Source of the DNA: DSQQ01 sp964443075
GTDB taxonomy: Bacteria; Chloroflexota; Anaerolineae; 4572-78; J111
Direction: 5' to 3'
Assembly (NCBI GenBank): GCA_964443075.1
Contig: CAYUCB010000001.1
Location: 1 to 64,000 of the forward strand
Length of the DNA: 64,000 bases
Positions 14,995-23,662 of the stretch are shown here, piece by piece. Each line of letters opens with the position of its first letter. The stretch's first letter is position 1. Made by a program: the position numbers and the translations under genes. The notes under the pieces are model-generated. The model did no database searches. It had not been told where the DNA came from and saw nothing but the letters and a program-made list of their open reading frames with translations.

Positions 14995-15023
14995 TTGACA
15001 AGCGAATGGTTTTAGACTAAAGT
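14995..15023 (+). promoter_or_regulatory. Promoter of the TetR gene with a possible operator
   Basis: TTGACA at 14995-15000, a 17-base spacer, and TAAAGT at 15018-15023, about 50 bases before the ATG. The spacer contains the short palindrome TTTAGACTAAA (15011-15021), well placed for repression by the TetR protein itself. Confidence 0.55.
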
Positions 15024-15071
15024 TAAATCCGTACACCGTTCGATTTATTAACTTAGTTAGAAAATAACATA

Positions 15072-15689
15072 ATGCTCAGTCCCCGCGAAAGAAGATATTT
15101 CAAAACCAAAGAAGCAATTCTGCAAGCCGCCCGCGAGTTAATTGCCGAGAAAGGGCCGGACGGCCTCTCGCTGCGCGAGTTGGCCCGCCGCATTGATTAC
15201 AGCCCTTCGGGGTTGTACGAGTATTTTCCCAGTAAAGATGATATTGTCAACGCCGTTTGCGCCGAGGGGTTAATTTTACTGCGCGATTATCTGAATCGCG
15301 CCCCGGCCGATTTACCTCCCTCGCAGCGGTTGACCGAAATGGGGCTGGGCTACATGGATTTTGCCCGCGAACACCCGGAACATTTTCGGCTCATTTTTAT
15401 CCATCTTTCCGACGACCAGGCCGGTCAGGTTAAAACCGGGTTAGAGGAGTCGCCCTACCATATTTTGTCACAGACGGTTCAAGACGCGATTGAGGCCGGT
15501 GAGATTTCGGTAGAAGATGGCTTTTCTTTAGAAGAGATTACCTTTAGTCTGTGGGCGCTGGTTCACGGCATGGCCTTGCTAGAGCAAACCTATCTGCGCC
15601 ACCTGCAAACCGACCTGACCCCACTTTTGCGCCGAACTTTGCAAGTGTTTGGCCAGGGGTTAAAAAATAAAAAACTTCTGCCAGAGTAA
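15072..15689 (+). CDS. TetR/AcrR-family transcriptional regulator
   Basis: Predicted ligand-responsive repressor. The N-terminal HTH (about residues 10-55) reads ILQAARELIAEKGPDGLSLR then ELARRIDYSPSGLYEYFPSK, classic TetR. The C-terminal part (about 80-200) is an all-helical ligand domain of the WHG type. Length 205 fits. It opens the efflux locus and is followed at 92 bases by the membrane fusion protein, so it probably controls these genes and itself. Confidence 0.92.
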   Translation: MLSPRERRYFKTKEAILQAARELIAEKGPDGLSLRELARRIDYSPSGLYEYFPSKDDIVNAVCAEGLILLRDYLNRAPADLPPSQRLTEMGLGYMDFAREHPEHFRLIFIHLSDDQAGQVKTGLEESPYHILSQTVQDAIEAGEISVEDGFSLEEITFSLWALVHGMALLEQTYLRHLQTDLTPLLRRTLQVFGQGLKNKKLLPE

Positions 15690-15780
15690 ACCGTAGAGTG
15701 TTAAGGTTTTCATTACCTTAGCTCAACGGACTTTTAAGCTTATAAAAAGATTCACAGCGATTTTAAGGAGCAGCAAAAAA

Positions 15781-17124
15781 ATGAGTCTAAAATCAATCAT
15801 CACCTTTTTGGCGTTTATCTTTATTGTGGGTAGCACCGTTGCTTGCTCATCTGAAGCCGCCACAGCCACCCCAGAGGCAGTTGCCAGCACTACTGTCCAG
15901 CCCAAAGTGGTTTCCGCCGAAGCCTTTGTGATGCCCGTTAAAAAGTCCGACCTCTCGTTTGAGTTAGGCGGCCGGGTGGCCTCGATAGAAATTGAAGAAG
16001 GCCAGACGGTTAAGAAGGGGCAGTTACTGGCCCAGTTAGACGACACTTCTTACCAAACCCGGCTGGTTGAAGCTCAAGCCGCCTTGGGCGAAGCCGAAGC
16101 TAACCTGGCCAAAGCCCAGGCCGACTTGGCGAATGTTAAGGCTCCGGCGACTACCGAAGAAATTGCCCAGGCCCAGGCCGCCCTTGATCGCGCCCAGGCC
16201 GTGCTGGCCGAACGCATCGCCGGCCCAACCGAAGAAGCAATTGCTTTGGCTCAGGCCGATGTCTCCATTGCCCTGGCCAGCTTAAATGAAGTGTCAGCCG
16301 GTGCCCGTGACGAAGATTTGCAAGCCGCTTCGGCCCGCTTGCTGCAAACCGAAGCCGATGTGCGTCTGGCCCAGGCCGATTACGACAAATTTGTCTACGG
16401 CGACCCCAAAGTGGCCGAACCTTACGGCGTGGCCTTGCAAAAAGCCACCCTTACTTACGAAGCCGCCAAAGCCGATTACGACAAACTGCTTAACGGCGCT
16501 ACCAGCGAAGTCATCACTGTGGCCCGGGCCAACGTGGCCAAAGCCCAGGCTGGCCTGAATCAAGCCAAAGCCGGGGCTACGCCTGAGCAAATTGCCCAAT
16601 CTCAAGCCGATGTCGCCAGCGCCCAGGCCGCCCTGGATCAGCTGGAGGCGGGGGCCACCGACGAGCAAATCGGTGTGGCCGAAGCCGGGGTTAATATCGC
16701 CGAAGCCGGCATTCAACGGGCCAAAAGCGGTGTGCTGTCTGCCGAGGCTGAACTGGCTAAAACCGAACTACTGGCTCCGTTTGATGGCACGGTTGGACTG
16801 CTTAATCTTGATGAAGGCGAAATTGTTCAGCCGGGTGTAACCGCCCTGTCCTTTGGCGATACCTCAAAATGGCAAATAGAAACCGACGACCTGACCGAAA
16901 TTGATGTGGTCAACGTGCGTGAAGGGGCCAGCGTCTCCATTAGTGTGGATGCCCTGCCCGGCGAAGAATTTGAAGGCACAGTGGTGCGCATCACCCCCCA
17001 ATCTGAAACCAAAGCCGGCGACGTGACCTATACGGTTTTGATTGAAATTATCAAAGGCGATACCTCTAAACTGCGTTGGGGCATGACCACCTTTGTGGAT
17101 ATTGAAGTCGGACCGGAACTATAG
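15781..17124 (+). CDS. Lipoprotein membrane-fusion (HlyD/MacA-like) efflux adaptor
   Basis: Periplasmic-type adaptor for the ABC efflux genes downstream. A signal sequence with Cys22 in STVACSS suggests lipid attachment. A biotinyl-lipoyl-like half-motif (ELGGRVASIEIEEGQTVKKG) is at about 58-85. A long Ala/Gln-rich coiled coil of repeated AQAxLxxA units spans about 95-315. The second lipoyl half (LAPFDGTVGLLNLDEGEIVQ) and beta-barrel follow. AAGGAG lies upstream of ATG 15781. Its pairing with MacB-like permeases fits a MacAB-type pump; the cargo is unknown. Confidence 0.88.
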   Translation: MSLKSIITFLAFIFIVGSTVACSSEAATATPEAVASTTVQPKVVSAEAFVMPVKKSDLSFELGGRVASIEIEEGQTVKKGQLLAQLDDTSYQTRLVEAQAALGEAEANLAKAQADLANVKAPATTEEIAQAQAALDRAQAVLAERIAGPTEEAIALAQADVSIALASLNEVSAGARDEDLQAASARLLQTEADVRLAQADYDKFVYGDPKVAEPYGVALQKATLTYEAAKADYDKLLNGATSEVITVARANVAKAQAGLNQAKAGATPEQIAQSQADVASAQAALDQLEAGATDEQIGVAEAGVNIAEAGIQRAKSGVLSAEAELAKTELLAPFDGTVGLLNLDEGEIVQPGVTALSFGDTSKWQIETDDLTEIDVVNVREGASVSISVDALPGEEFEGTVVRITPQSETKAGDVTYTVLIEIIKGDTSKLRWGMTTFVDIEVGPEL

Positions 17125-17184
17125 TCAGTAGACAGTAGTCAGTCATTCGTCATTTGTAATTAAAATGGTTGAGGTAGGCAAGAA

Positions 17185-18693
17185 ATGACACGTATTACGC
17201 TTTACGCTTTACGCTTTACGCTTTATATAGTATTGCTGCTGGTGGCTTTGGTAGGAGCAGTGGGTAACACCCCCGTTAACGCCCAGGAAGAAACTCCCAA
17301 AGTGGTGGAAGACCTGGACACTAACCTGGCCTGGGCCACCGCCAAGAGTTTTTTAACCACCCTCACCCGGCCCGAACTGGCCGGTACCACCAACTTTTAC
17401 CTGTCCGACAGTGTTAAGAGCAGCAACATTCTGGCCGGGCTGCAAAACCCGCTGGTAACAGATTTTGAAATGACCGCTTCGGGTTGGGTTAATGATAAAA
17501 CCTACCAGTTGCAGGCCACCTTGCAACCCGATGACCGGCAGGTAACAGTTTATGTGGGTAAATATGATGGCCGCTGGCTGGTGGAAGGCATTGACCTGTT
17601 ACTGCCTTCAGCCGCAGCCGAAACCCCGGCCCAACCGGGCGCGGTGGCGGCTAAAGCCGGCGTCAATCCGGTGAGTGGTAATGGTACGGGCACCATCATC
17701 TTCCAAACGGTCAGCGGCGGCCCCATCTACGTGATTAACGCCGATGGCACCGGCCTGCGCTATCTGACCAATGGCCTTGACCCACAGCTTTCGCCCGATG
17801 GCACCAAAGTGGCCTTCACTCGATGGGAGCCGGAATACGAACTGTTCACCATCAACCTCGACGGCAGCGGCGAACAAAGTTGGGCCAAAGGCTGGCGGCA
17901 AATGAAATCGCCCACCTGGGCCGCCGATGGCACTAGCCTGGTGGTTAGCTGGCAGAGCGGCGGGCGCTTAAATGAAGATAATCGGCGCATTAACCTGGCC
18001 GAGGCCGCCCAAAGTGGTGATAACGTAGATGTACCCGGCGACGCTCGCGATGTGGAAGTTGAAAATGGTATCCTCACTTACCGGATTCCCGCCGATGCCG
18101 AGTGGAGCCTGCGCCAGATTAACTTGACTACCGGTCAAGTGCAAGACCTGCCCGCCGGCCAATACGCCTACAGCCCTACCGGCAACCCGGTCAACCCTAA
18201 CCAGTTTGTCTATACGGCCGGCGGCACTGGCCTGGGCCTGTTTGACACGCTCAGCAATAGCGCCCACACCCTGACCGCCGACTGGCATGACCGCGCCCCG
18301 GTGCCTTCGCCCGATGGTCAACGCCTGGCGGTTTCTTATTGGCAGGATGGTCACTGGGAAGTGCATACGCTCAACGGCGATGGCAGCGGCCGCCAGCGCC
18401 TCACCAGCACGCCTCTCACCGTTATTGCCGATAAAACCCAACTGCAAACAGCGGTGGTAGATGGCAAAGAACGCTTTGTGCCCGGCTCTAACGCTCAATG
18501 GAACAACGCCGCCCCGGCCTGGTCGCCCGACGGCCAACAAATTGCCTTCTTCACCAACCGCAGCGGCAAATGGGAAATCTGGGTGATGAATGCCGACGGC
18601 TCTAACCCCCGGCCCATGTTCCCCAACGGGGCGCTGGATGGCCTAGACCTCACCTACGCCGGGGTAGATGAACGAATGATTTCTTGGCGATAA
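17185..18693 (+). CDS. Secreted TolB/PD40-type beta-propeller protein
   Basis: Signal peptide at residues 1-32 (ending NTPVNAQ). An N-terminal SnoaL/NTF2-like segment may span about 40-140. PD40/WD40-like blades follow (about 165-500), each with a PxWSPDGQ, LSPDGTKVAFTR or IWVMNADGSN element. It lies between the fusion protein and the phosphofructokinase-like gene in the same direction. The first codons are unusual: four exact TTACGCT heptamers (17195-17222) encode much of the start of the signal peptide. A role in sensing or scaffolding for the pump is a guess. Confidence 0.8.
   Translation: MTRITLYALRFTLYIVLLLVALVGAVGNTPVNAQEETPKVVEDLDTNLAWATAKSFLTTLTRPELAGTTNFYLSDSVKSSNILAGLQNPLVTDFEMTASGWVNDKTYQLQATLQPDDRQVTVYVGKYDGRWLVEGIDLLLPSAAAETPAQPGAVAAKAGVNPVSGNGTGTIIFQTVSGGPIYVINADGTGLRYLTNGLDPQLSPDGTKVAFTRWEPEYELFTINLDGSGEQSWAKGWRQMKSPTWAADGTSLVVSWQSGGRLNEDNRRINLAEAAQSGDNVDVPGDARDVEVENGILTYRIPADAEWSLRQINLTTGQVQDLPAGQYAYSPTGNPVNPNQFVYTAGGTGLGLFDTLSNSAHTLTADWHDRAPVPSPDGQRLAVSYWQDGHWEVHTLNGDGSGRQRLTSTPLTVIADKTQLQTAVVDGKERFVPGSNAQWNNAAPAWSPDGQQIAFFTNRSGKWEIWVMNADGSNPRPMFPNGALDGLDLTYAGVDERMISWR
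17195..17222 (+). repeat. Four perfect TTACGCT heptamers inside the start of a gene
   Basis: Four tandem 7-base units occupy 17195-17222 and are translated as part of the signal peptide of the TolB-like protein. The 28-base tract is the same kind of heptamer tract found between genes elsewhere in the window. Confidence 0.85.
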
Positions 18694-18769
18694 ATGGCTG
18701 GTAATCAGTAACCAGTAACCAGTTCAACTGATCACTGATAACTACTCTCTTAAGGAGTTCTAAACAACT

Positions 18770-20011
18770 ATGAGTAAACGAATTGCTATTCTGGTCGGCG
18801 GCGGCGACGTACCCGGCCTGAATATGTGCCTGAAAGGGCTGGTCTACCGCACGATAGATGAAGGGTTTGAACCTATCGGCGTGCGCAAAGGCTGGGAAGG
18901 GCTGATCCGCTATAACTACCACGACCCCACCACCTATGGCGACAACTTTATTGAACTTAACAAAAATATGGTGCGGCCCATTGACCGCACCCCCGGTTCC
19001 TATTTACACGCTTCCCGGGTTGACCCCTTGCAAACGCCGCGCCGGTTTACCCCGGAGTTTTTACGCCAACCCGGCCAGGAAATGCAAGATTTAACCAACC
19101 ACATTATGGATGTCATTCACCGCCTGGGTTTCTATGCCATCATTGCTCTGGGCGATGATGATATGCTGCGCTACGCCGCCCATCTAAGCCAGAAAGGAGT
19201 GCCGATTATCGGCATCCCCAAAACTGTGCATAACAACATTCACGGCACCGATTACACCATCGGCTTCAGCACCGGCCTGGCTCGCGGCGTGGCCTTTATT
19301 CACGAACTGCGCGCCCTGGCCGGTTCACGCGAACAGGTGGTGGTGGTAGAAACCTTTGGGGTGCGCTCCGGCCTTAGCTCACTGATGACCGCCTTTTTGG
19401 CCGGGGCCGACCGGGCCATCATCCCCGAAGTGCCCTACGACCCGGAAAAGTTGGCTTACCTGGTGATGCGCGATAAAAGCCTTACCCCCGGCAATTATGC
19501 GGTCGTCACCGTGAGTGATGGCTCAGAAATTGTGCCGGATAAAATACTCAAATACACCCCGCACCTGTCGCCCCGCAGCCAATCGCAAGTATTGCGGCTG
19601 CTCACGCGAGATAAGGCCGTCGAAGCCGGTGTGGATGAGGATTTTATTCTGGATGAAGTGGTCGAACCCGGCAGCAGCCTGACCGGCAGCGGCATGGTCG
19701 CCGCCGAACTGCTACAGCATCTCACCGGCGAAGAAGTTTTTATACAACCCCTCACCTACCTGCTGCGTACCGGCTCGCCCGACGGACAGGACCTGTTGGG
19801 CGCTACCAACTTTGCCATTCTGGCCTCACGGCTGTTAAAAGATGGCAAATTTGGCCGGATGACCGCCTACCAGCAGCGTTACAACCTGACCGATGTAGAC
19901 CTGCAAATCGTCACGCAGGGGGTCAACCAGGTGGATGTAGCCGAAATGTACGATGTGGATAACTACCGGCCCAAAGTTAACTTAATCTGGGCCGCCCAAG
20001 AAAAACGGTAG
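18770..20011 (+). CDS. Phosphofructokinase-like protein lacking the usual catalytic Asp
   Basis: The fold is clearly that of 6-phosphofructokinase, group III or PPi-type: ILVGGGDVPGLN at residues 8-18, LGDDD at 127-131 (an Asp at the position that favours pyrophosphate), PKT at 150-152, GTDYTIGFSTG and an ETFGVRSG motif. The catalytic TIDND or TMDND stretch reads TVHNN, so the base Asp is His154 and the second Asp is Asn156, and the MGR motif is also altered. Length 413 fits the family. It sits inside an efflux locus, not with glycolytic genes. It may be inactive, or use another sugar phosphate. The ribosome site AAGGAG is clear. Confidence 0.75.
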   Translation: MSKRIAILVGGGDVPGLNMCLKGLVYRTIDEGFEPIGVRKGWEGLIRYNYHDPTTYGDNFIELNKNMVRPIDRTPGSYLHASRVDPLQTPRRFTPEFLRQPGQEMQDLTNHIMDVIHRLGFYAIIALGDDDMLRYAAHLSQKGVPIIGIPKTVHNNIHGTDYTIGFSTGLARGVAFIHELRALAGSREQVVVVETFGVRSGLSSLMTAFLAGADRAIIPEVPYDPEKLAYLVMRDKSLTPGNYAVVTVSDGSEIVPDKILKYTPHLSPRSQSQVLRLLTRDKAVEAGVDEDFILDEVVEPGSSLTGSGMVAAELLQHLTGEEVFIQPLTYLLRTGSPDGQDLLGATNFAILASRLLKDGKFGRMTAYQQRYNLTDVDLQIVTQGVNQVDVAEMYDVDNYRPKVNLIWAAQEKR

Positions 20012-20135
20012 ATGGAAGATGGAAGATGGAAGATGGAAGATGGAAGATGGAAGATAGAGGATAGAGGATAGAAAATAGAAGATTGAGAATAGAAGGTGAA
20101 CCCAAATAATTCACAATTCACAATTCTCTATTCTC
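20012..20135. repeat. Heptamer tandem tract (GATGGAA and AATTCAC words)
   Basis: Directly after the phosphofructokinase-like stop, GATGGAA is repeated five times and decays into GATAGAG and AATAGAA words. CACAATT/CACAATT words follow up to the ribosome site of the ABC ATPase gene. No gene. Confidence 0.85.
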
Positions 20136-20150
20136 TTCTCGGAGTAAATA

Positions 20151-20897
20151 ATGAGCGAAAAAAACGGTCAAAACGGCAAAAACGGTTACAACAGCATCAT
20201 TGAAGTAAAAGACGTGGTGAAAAGCTTTAAAGTCGGTGACGGCGAAGTTACCGTACTCAAAGGTATCTCTTTTGAGGTTAAACCCGGCGAATTTGTCTCC
20301 GTCGTGGGGCCATCGGGTAATGGTAAATCAACCCTGCTGAACATGATTACCGGCATTGACCGGCCCTCCGCCGGTGAGGTACTGGTAACAGGCCGCCAGG
20401 TGCATAAAATGAGCGAGAACCAACTGGCCTCATGGCGCGGCGAGCATGTGGGTATTATCTTTCAATTCTTTCAGATGCTGCCGGCGCTCAACCTGGTGCA
20501 AAACGTTATTTTGCCGATGGATTTTGCCGGCAAATATAGCACCAAAGAGCGGCGCGAGCGGGCGATGGAATTGTTAGAAATTGTTGGTCTGACCGACCAG
20601 GCCGAGAAACTGCCCAGTATGGTTTCCGGGGGACAGCAGCAGCGGGCAGCCATTGCCCGCGCCCTGGCCAACGACCCGCCCCTGCTGGTGGCCGACGAAC
20701 CCACCGGTAACCTTGATTCTCGCACCGCGCTGGATGTGTTTGACCTGTTTAACAAACTGGTTGACCAGGGCAAAACCATGATTATGGTGACACACGATAA
20801 AGAGTTAGCCAAGCGTGTCCCCCGTGTCGTAGAAATTACCAACGGCAAAATCACCCGCGACGAATTTGTGGGCGGCGCCACCTGGACCGGCTATTAA
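20151..20897 (+). CDS. ABC transporter ATP-binding protein, MacB/LolD type
   Basis: Cytosolic motor for the FtsX-like permeases that follow. Walker A GPSGNGKST at about residues 53-61, Q-loop FQFFQMLPAL, signature VSGGQQQRAAIARAL, Walker B LLVADEPTGNLD, and the switch His in VTHD. Length 248 fits the family. The start ATG 20151 has GGAG upstream. It is the only ATPase in the locus, yet three large permeases lie downstream, so it may energise all of them. Confidence 0.95.
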   Translation: MSEKNGQNGKNGYNSIIEVKDVVKSFKVGDGEVTVLKGISFEVKPGEFVSVVGPSGNGKSTLLNMITGIDRPSAGEVLVTGRQVHKMSENQLASWRGEHVGIIFQFFQMLPALNLVQNVILPMDFAGKYSTKERRERAMELLEIVGLTDQAEKLPSMVSGGQQQRAAIARALANDPPLLVADEPTGNLDSRTALDVFDLFNKLVDQGKTMIMVTHDKELAKRVPRVVEITNGKITRDEFVGGATWTGY

Positions 20898-20981
20898 AAC
20901 GTTAGAAGGTTAAACGTTAGAACGTTCAACGCCCCACCCAATCATCAATCGTAAATCCAAAATCGTAAATCGTAAATTCCT

Positions 20982-23384
20982 ATGAGTGTAATTTGGAACA
21001 AAGTCTGGTTTGACCTTTGGCATAATAAAATTCGTACCCTCCTGGCAGTGTTAAGTATAGCCGCCGGGGTATTTGCTATCGGGGCTATCTTTGGCATGGT
21101 TGACCAACTTGTCACCGGCATGGACTCGGCCCACCAGGCGACCGCCCCCTCACACATTCAAATGTTCCTCACCGACCGCATTGACCGCGACACGGCCATC
21201 CGCCTCAAATCCATTAAAGGGGTAGAGGATATTGAGGTGACGAACCAGGTGACGGTGCGTTACAAACTCAACCCCGCTGACGAGTGGAAGCGCGGCTCAA
21301 TCGTGATGCGCGATGATTACGACGAGCAGCTCTACGATACTTACCAGCTTAAAGAGGGCAATTGGCCCGACAAAGACGAAATTGGCATCGAGCGCCTCTC
21401 TAGCCAGTTTTTTGAGATTGATATGGGCGATAGCGTGATTTTTGAACTGGATGGAGCCGACCGCGCCCTGCCCGTCACCAGTAAAATTCGCCACCCCTTT
21501 GTGCCGCCGCCCCAATTTGGCGGTGATGCCGTATTTTTTACCGATGCCCAGGGCATGGAGCGATTTGGCATTCCTGAAGGTGAGTTTGGCAACCTTAAAG
21601 TAAGAGTAGCCCCCTACAGCCTGGAACTGGCGAAAGAAGTGGCCTCTGAAATTAAAGAGCGGCTGGCTAAAGAGAAAAAAGGCGTGGCCGTAACCTTTTA
21701 TCAGGATCCCAAAGAGCATTGGGGCCGCATGTTTGTCGAAGGGCTAAACCTGGTGCTGCAAGTGCTGGCCGTCATAGCGGTATTTACCAGCGTGGTGCTG
21801 GTGTTAAACACGCTCACCGCCCTCATTACCCAGCAAACCAACCAGATTGGCATTATGAAGGCCATCGGCGGCAAAACCGGCGATGTAGTTAAAGTTTACC
21901 TGGCCGGAGTGTTGGTTTATGGCCTGCTGGCCCTCTGTATCGCCCTGCCGCTGGGCGCGTTTCTGGCTTTTGGCATTACCCAATGGTTTCTCAACCTGTT
22001 TAATATTGATTACGATGTGTTTATAATTTCAACCAATGCCGTCATCTACCAGGCGTTGGCGGCCCTGGTCGTGCCGCTGATAGTAGCCATGATACCCATT
22101 ATGCAGGGCGCGACCATTACCGTGCGCGAAGCCATTGCCACCTATGGCCTCGGCGGTGATTTTGGCTCTAGCTGGTTTGACCGGGGGGTAGAACGGCTGG
22201 GGCATAAGTTTCTATCCGCCCCCTATGCCGTAGCTCTGGCGAATATGTTTCGGCGCAAGGGCCGCCTGATTTTAACCCAACTGGTGCTGATTACCGCGGG
22301 CGCTATGTTCCTGGTGGTCATGAGCCTGTCGGCCTCAATTACCCGCACGCTGGATAATGATTTTGTGCGGCGCAACTACAATATGTTTCTGGCTTTTGAT
22401 GACAACTATCGCATTGACCGCACCCTGGCTTTGGCCCAATCTGTGCCTGGCGTAGAACAAGCCGAGATTTGGTTTAGCCAGTCGGCCTCAATTTTTAAAG
22501 AAGGGCAGCGCACCCGTGAAGCCGGCCTGGGGGCCGAACTGGTGGGTATCCCCGCCGGCAGCGATTTTTACCGCCCGCTGATTGTGGAGGGACGTTGGAT
22601 TGAACCGGGCGATAGCCGGGCGGTGGTGCTGAACCGGGAGACCGCCGAAGATAATAACCTTAAAGTGGGCGATACCATCACCTTAGACCTGGGCGCACTG
22701 GGTAAAGATGATTGGCAGGTGATTGGCCTCTACCAACTGGTTTTTGCCGGTGATTTTAATACCGATTCGGTTTACGCCCCTCTGGATGCTGTCTTTGAGG
22801 CCACCAAAAAGCATAATGTGGGCGGCTCGCTGCGGGTGCGCACCCAATATGACGACGCCGTTTCTACAGATAGCGTGCGAAACCAACTGGTCAATCTGTA
22901 TACGGCCCGCAATATGGATGTCCTCTTTAACCAGACCGCCAACGAAGAGCGCACCGCCGCCGATAACCAGTTTGCCATTACCACCACCATGCTGTTGGGG
23001 CTGGCGATTGTGGTGGCGGTGGTCGGCGGTATCGGGCTGATGGGGGCGCTCTCGATTAGTGTGGTTGAGCGCACCCGCGAAATTGGGGTCATGCGGGCAG
23101 TGGGCGCGCGCTCGCGCACTATTTTGGGTATGTTTGTGTTGGAAGGAATTATGCAAGGCATGTTTAGCTGGCTGGTAGCCGTGCCCATCTCTTTTGTGGC
23201 AGGCGGTTGGCTGGCCCAATTAATGGGCCAGGCCATGTTTAACGCCAACCTGGATTACCAGTACAACTACACCGCCGTGCTGGTCTGGCTGATCGTGATT
23301 ATGATTATCTCTACCCTGGCCTCTATTCTACCCGCCCGCAGCGCCACCCAAATCAGCGTGCGCGATAGTTTGGCCTACGCCTAA
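20982..23384 (+). CDS. Giant FtsX/MacB-type ABC permease (copy 1)
   Basis: An 800-residue permease with two FtsX units. Helix 1 is at about 20-40 (LLAVLSIAAGVFAIGAIFGM), followed by a large outer MacB periplasmic-core domain, then three helices at about 260-385. The second unit starts at about 415 with FRRKGRLILTQLVLITAGAM, has another outer domain, and ends with three helices (VVERTREIGVMRAVGARSRT marks the conserved loop). Close paralogue of the next permease, with shared N-terminus MSVIWNK. Probably moves lipids, lipoproteins or drugs with the fusion protein. Confidence 0.9.
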   Translation: MSVIWNKVWFDLWHNKIRTLLAVLSIAAGVFAIGAIFGMVDQLVTGMDSAHQATAPSHIQMFLTDRIDRDTAIRLKSIKGVEDIEVTNQVTVRYKLNPADEWKRGSIVMRDDYDEQLYDTYQLKEGNWPDKDEIGIERLSSQFFEIDMGDSVIFELDGADRALPVTSKIRHPFVPPPQFGGDAVFFTDAQGMERFGIPEGEFGNLKVRVAPYSLELAKEVASEIKERLAKEKKGVAVTFYQDPKEHWGRMFVEGLNLVLQVLAVIAVFTSVVLVLNTLTALITQQTNQIGIMKAIGGKTGDVVKVYLAGVLVYGLLALCIALPLGAFLAFGITQWFLNLFNIDYDVFIISTNAVIYQALAALVVPLIVAMIPIMQGATITVREAIATYGLGGDFGSSWFDRGVERLGHKFLSAPYAVALANMFRRKGRLILTQLVLITAGAMFLVVMSLSASITRTLDNDFVRRNYNMFLAFDDNYRIDRTLALAQSVPGVEQAEIWFSQSASIFKEGQRTREAGLGAELVGIPAGSDFYRPLIVEGRWIEPGDSRAVVLNRETAEDNNLKVGDTITLDLGALGKDDWQVIGLYQLVFAGDFNTDSVYAPLDAVFEATKKHNVGGSLRVRTQYDDAVSTDSVRNQLVNLYTARNMDVLFNQTANEERTAADNQFAITTTMLLGLAIVVAVVGGIGLMGALSISVVERTREIGVMRAVGARSRTILGMFVLEGIMQGMFSWLVAVPISFVAGGWLAQLMGQAMFNANLDYQYNYTAVLVWLIVIMIISTLASILPARSATQISVRDSLAYA

Positions 23385-23468
23385 CAACGGTTTAACGTTC
23401 AAATGTTAAAAGTTGGAATGTTCTAATACCTAACCCGGACAAGCCACCTTCGGCCAAAGAAGGGTAGA

Positions 23469-23546
23469 ATCCACGAAGAACACGAAGGTCACGAAGATTT
23501 TTAAATTTTTCCTTCGTGTCGCGTAGCGTTCGTGCCCTTCGTGGAT
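23469..23546. repeat. Inverted short-word tract (CACGAAG words)
   Basis: CCACGAAGAACACGAAGGTCACGAAG-type words on the left face CTTCGTG words on the right; the outermost ATCCACGAAG and CTTCGTGGAT are exactly complementary. It fills the gap between the first two permease genes and could form a hairpin in their shared mRNA. Confidence 0.75.
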
Positions 23547-23662
23547 AAATTTCTTGCTCAAAAAGCAAGGAGATGGTTGATAAGTAAGTTACTAACAAGT
23601 CGTAAATCCAAAATCGCCCGCGACCTGAGCCGCAGGCGACAGGTTGTAAATCGTAAATCACC

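Larger units (their letters stand above)
14518..15071. other. 554-base divergent gap with a palindrome, a nested hairpin element and a promoter
   Basis: No gene is supported. The gap contains the 16-base palindrome TACGACATTTGTCGTA at 14649-14664, the inverted-repeat element at 14713-14860 and the tetR promoter at 14995-15023, each listed separately or in the findings. Confidence 0.6.

Noticed and set aside
20012..20092. CRISPR array
   Set aside because: The repeats are contiguous 7-base words with no spacers, and no cas gene is present.
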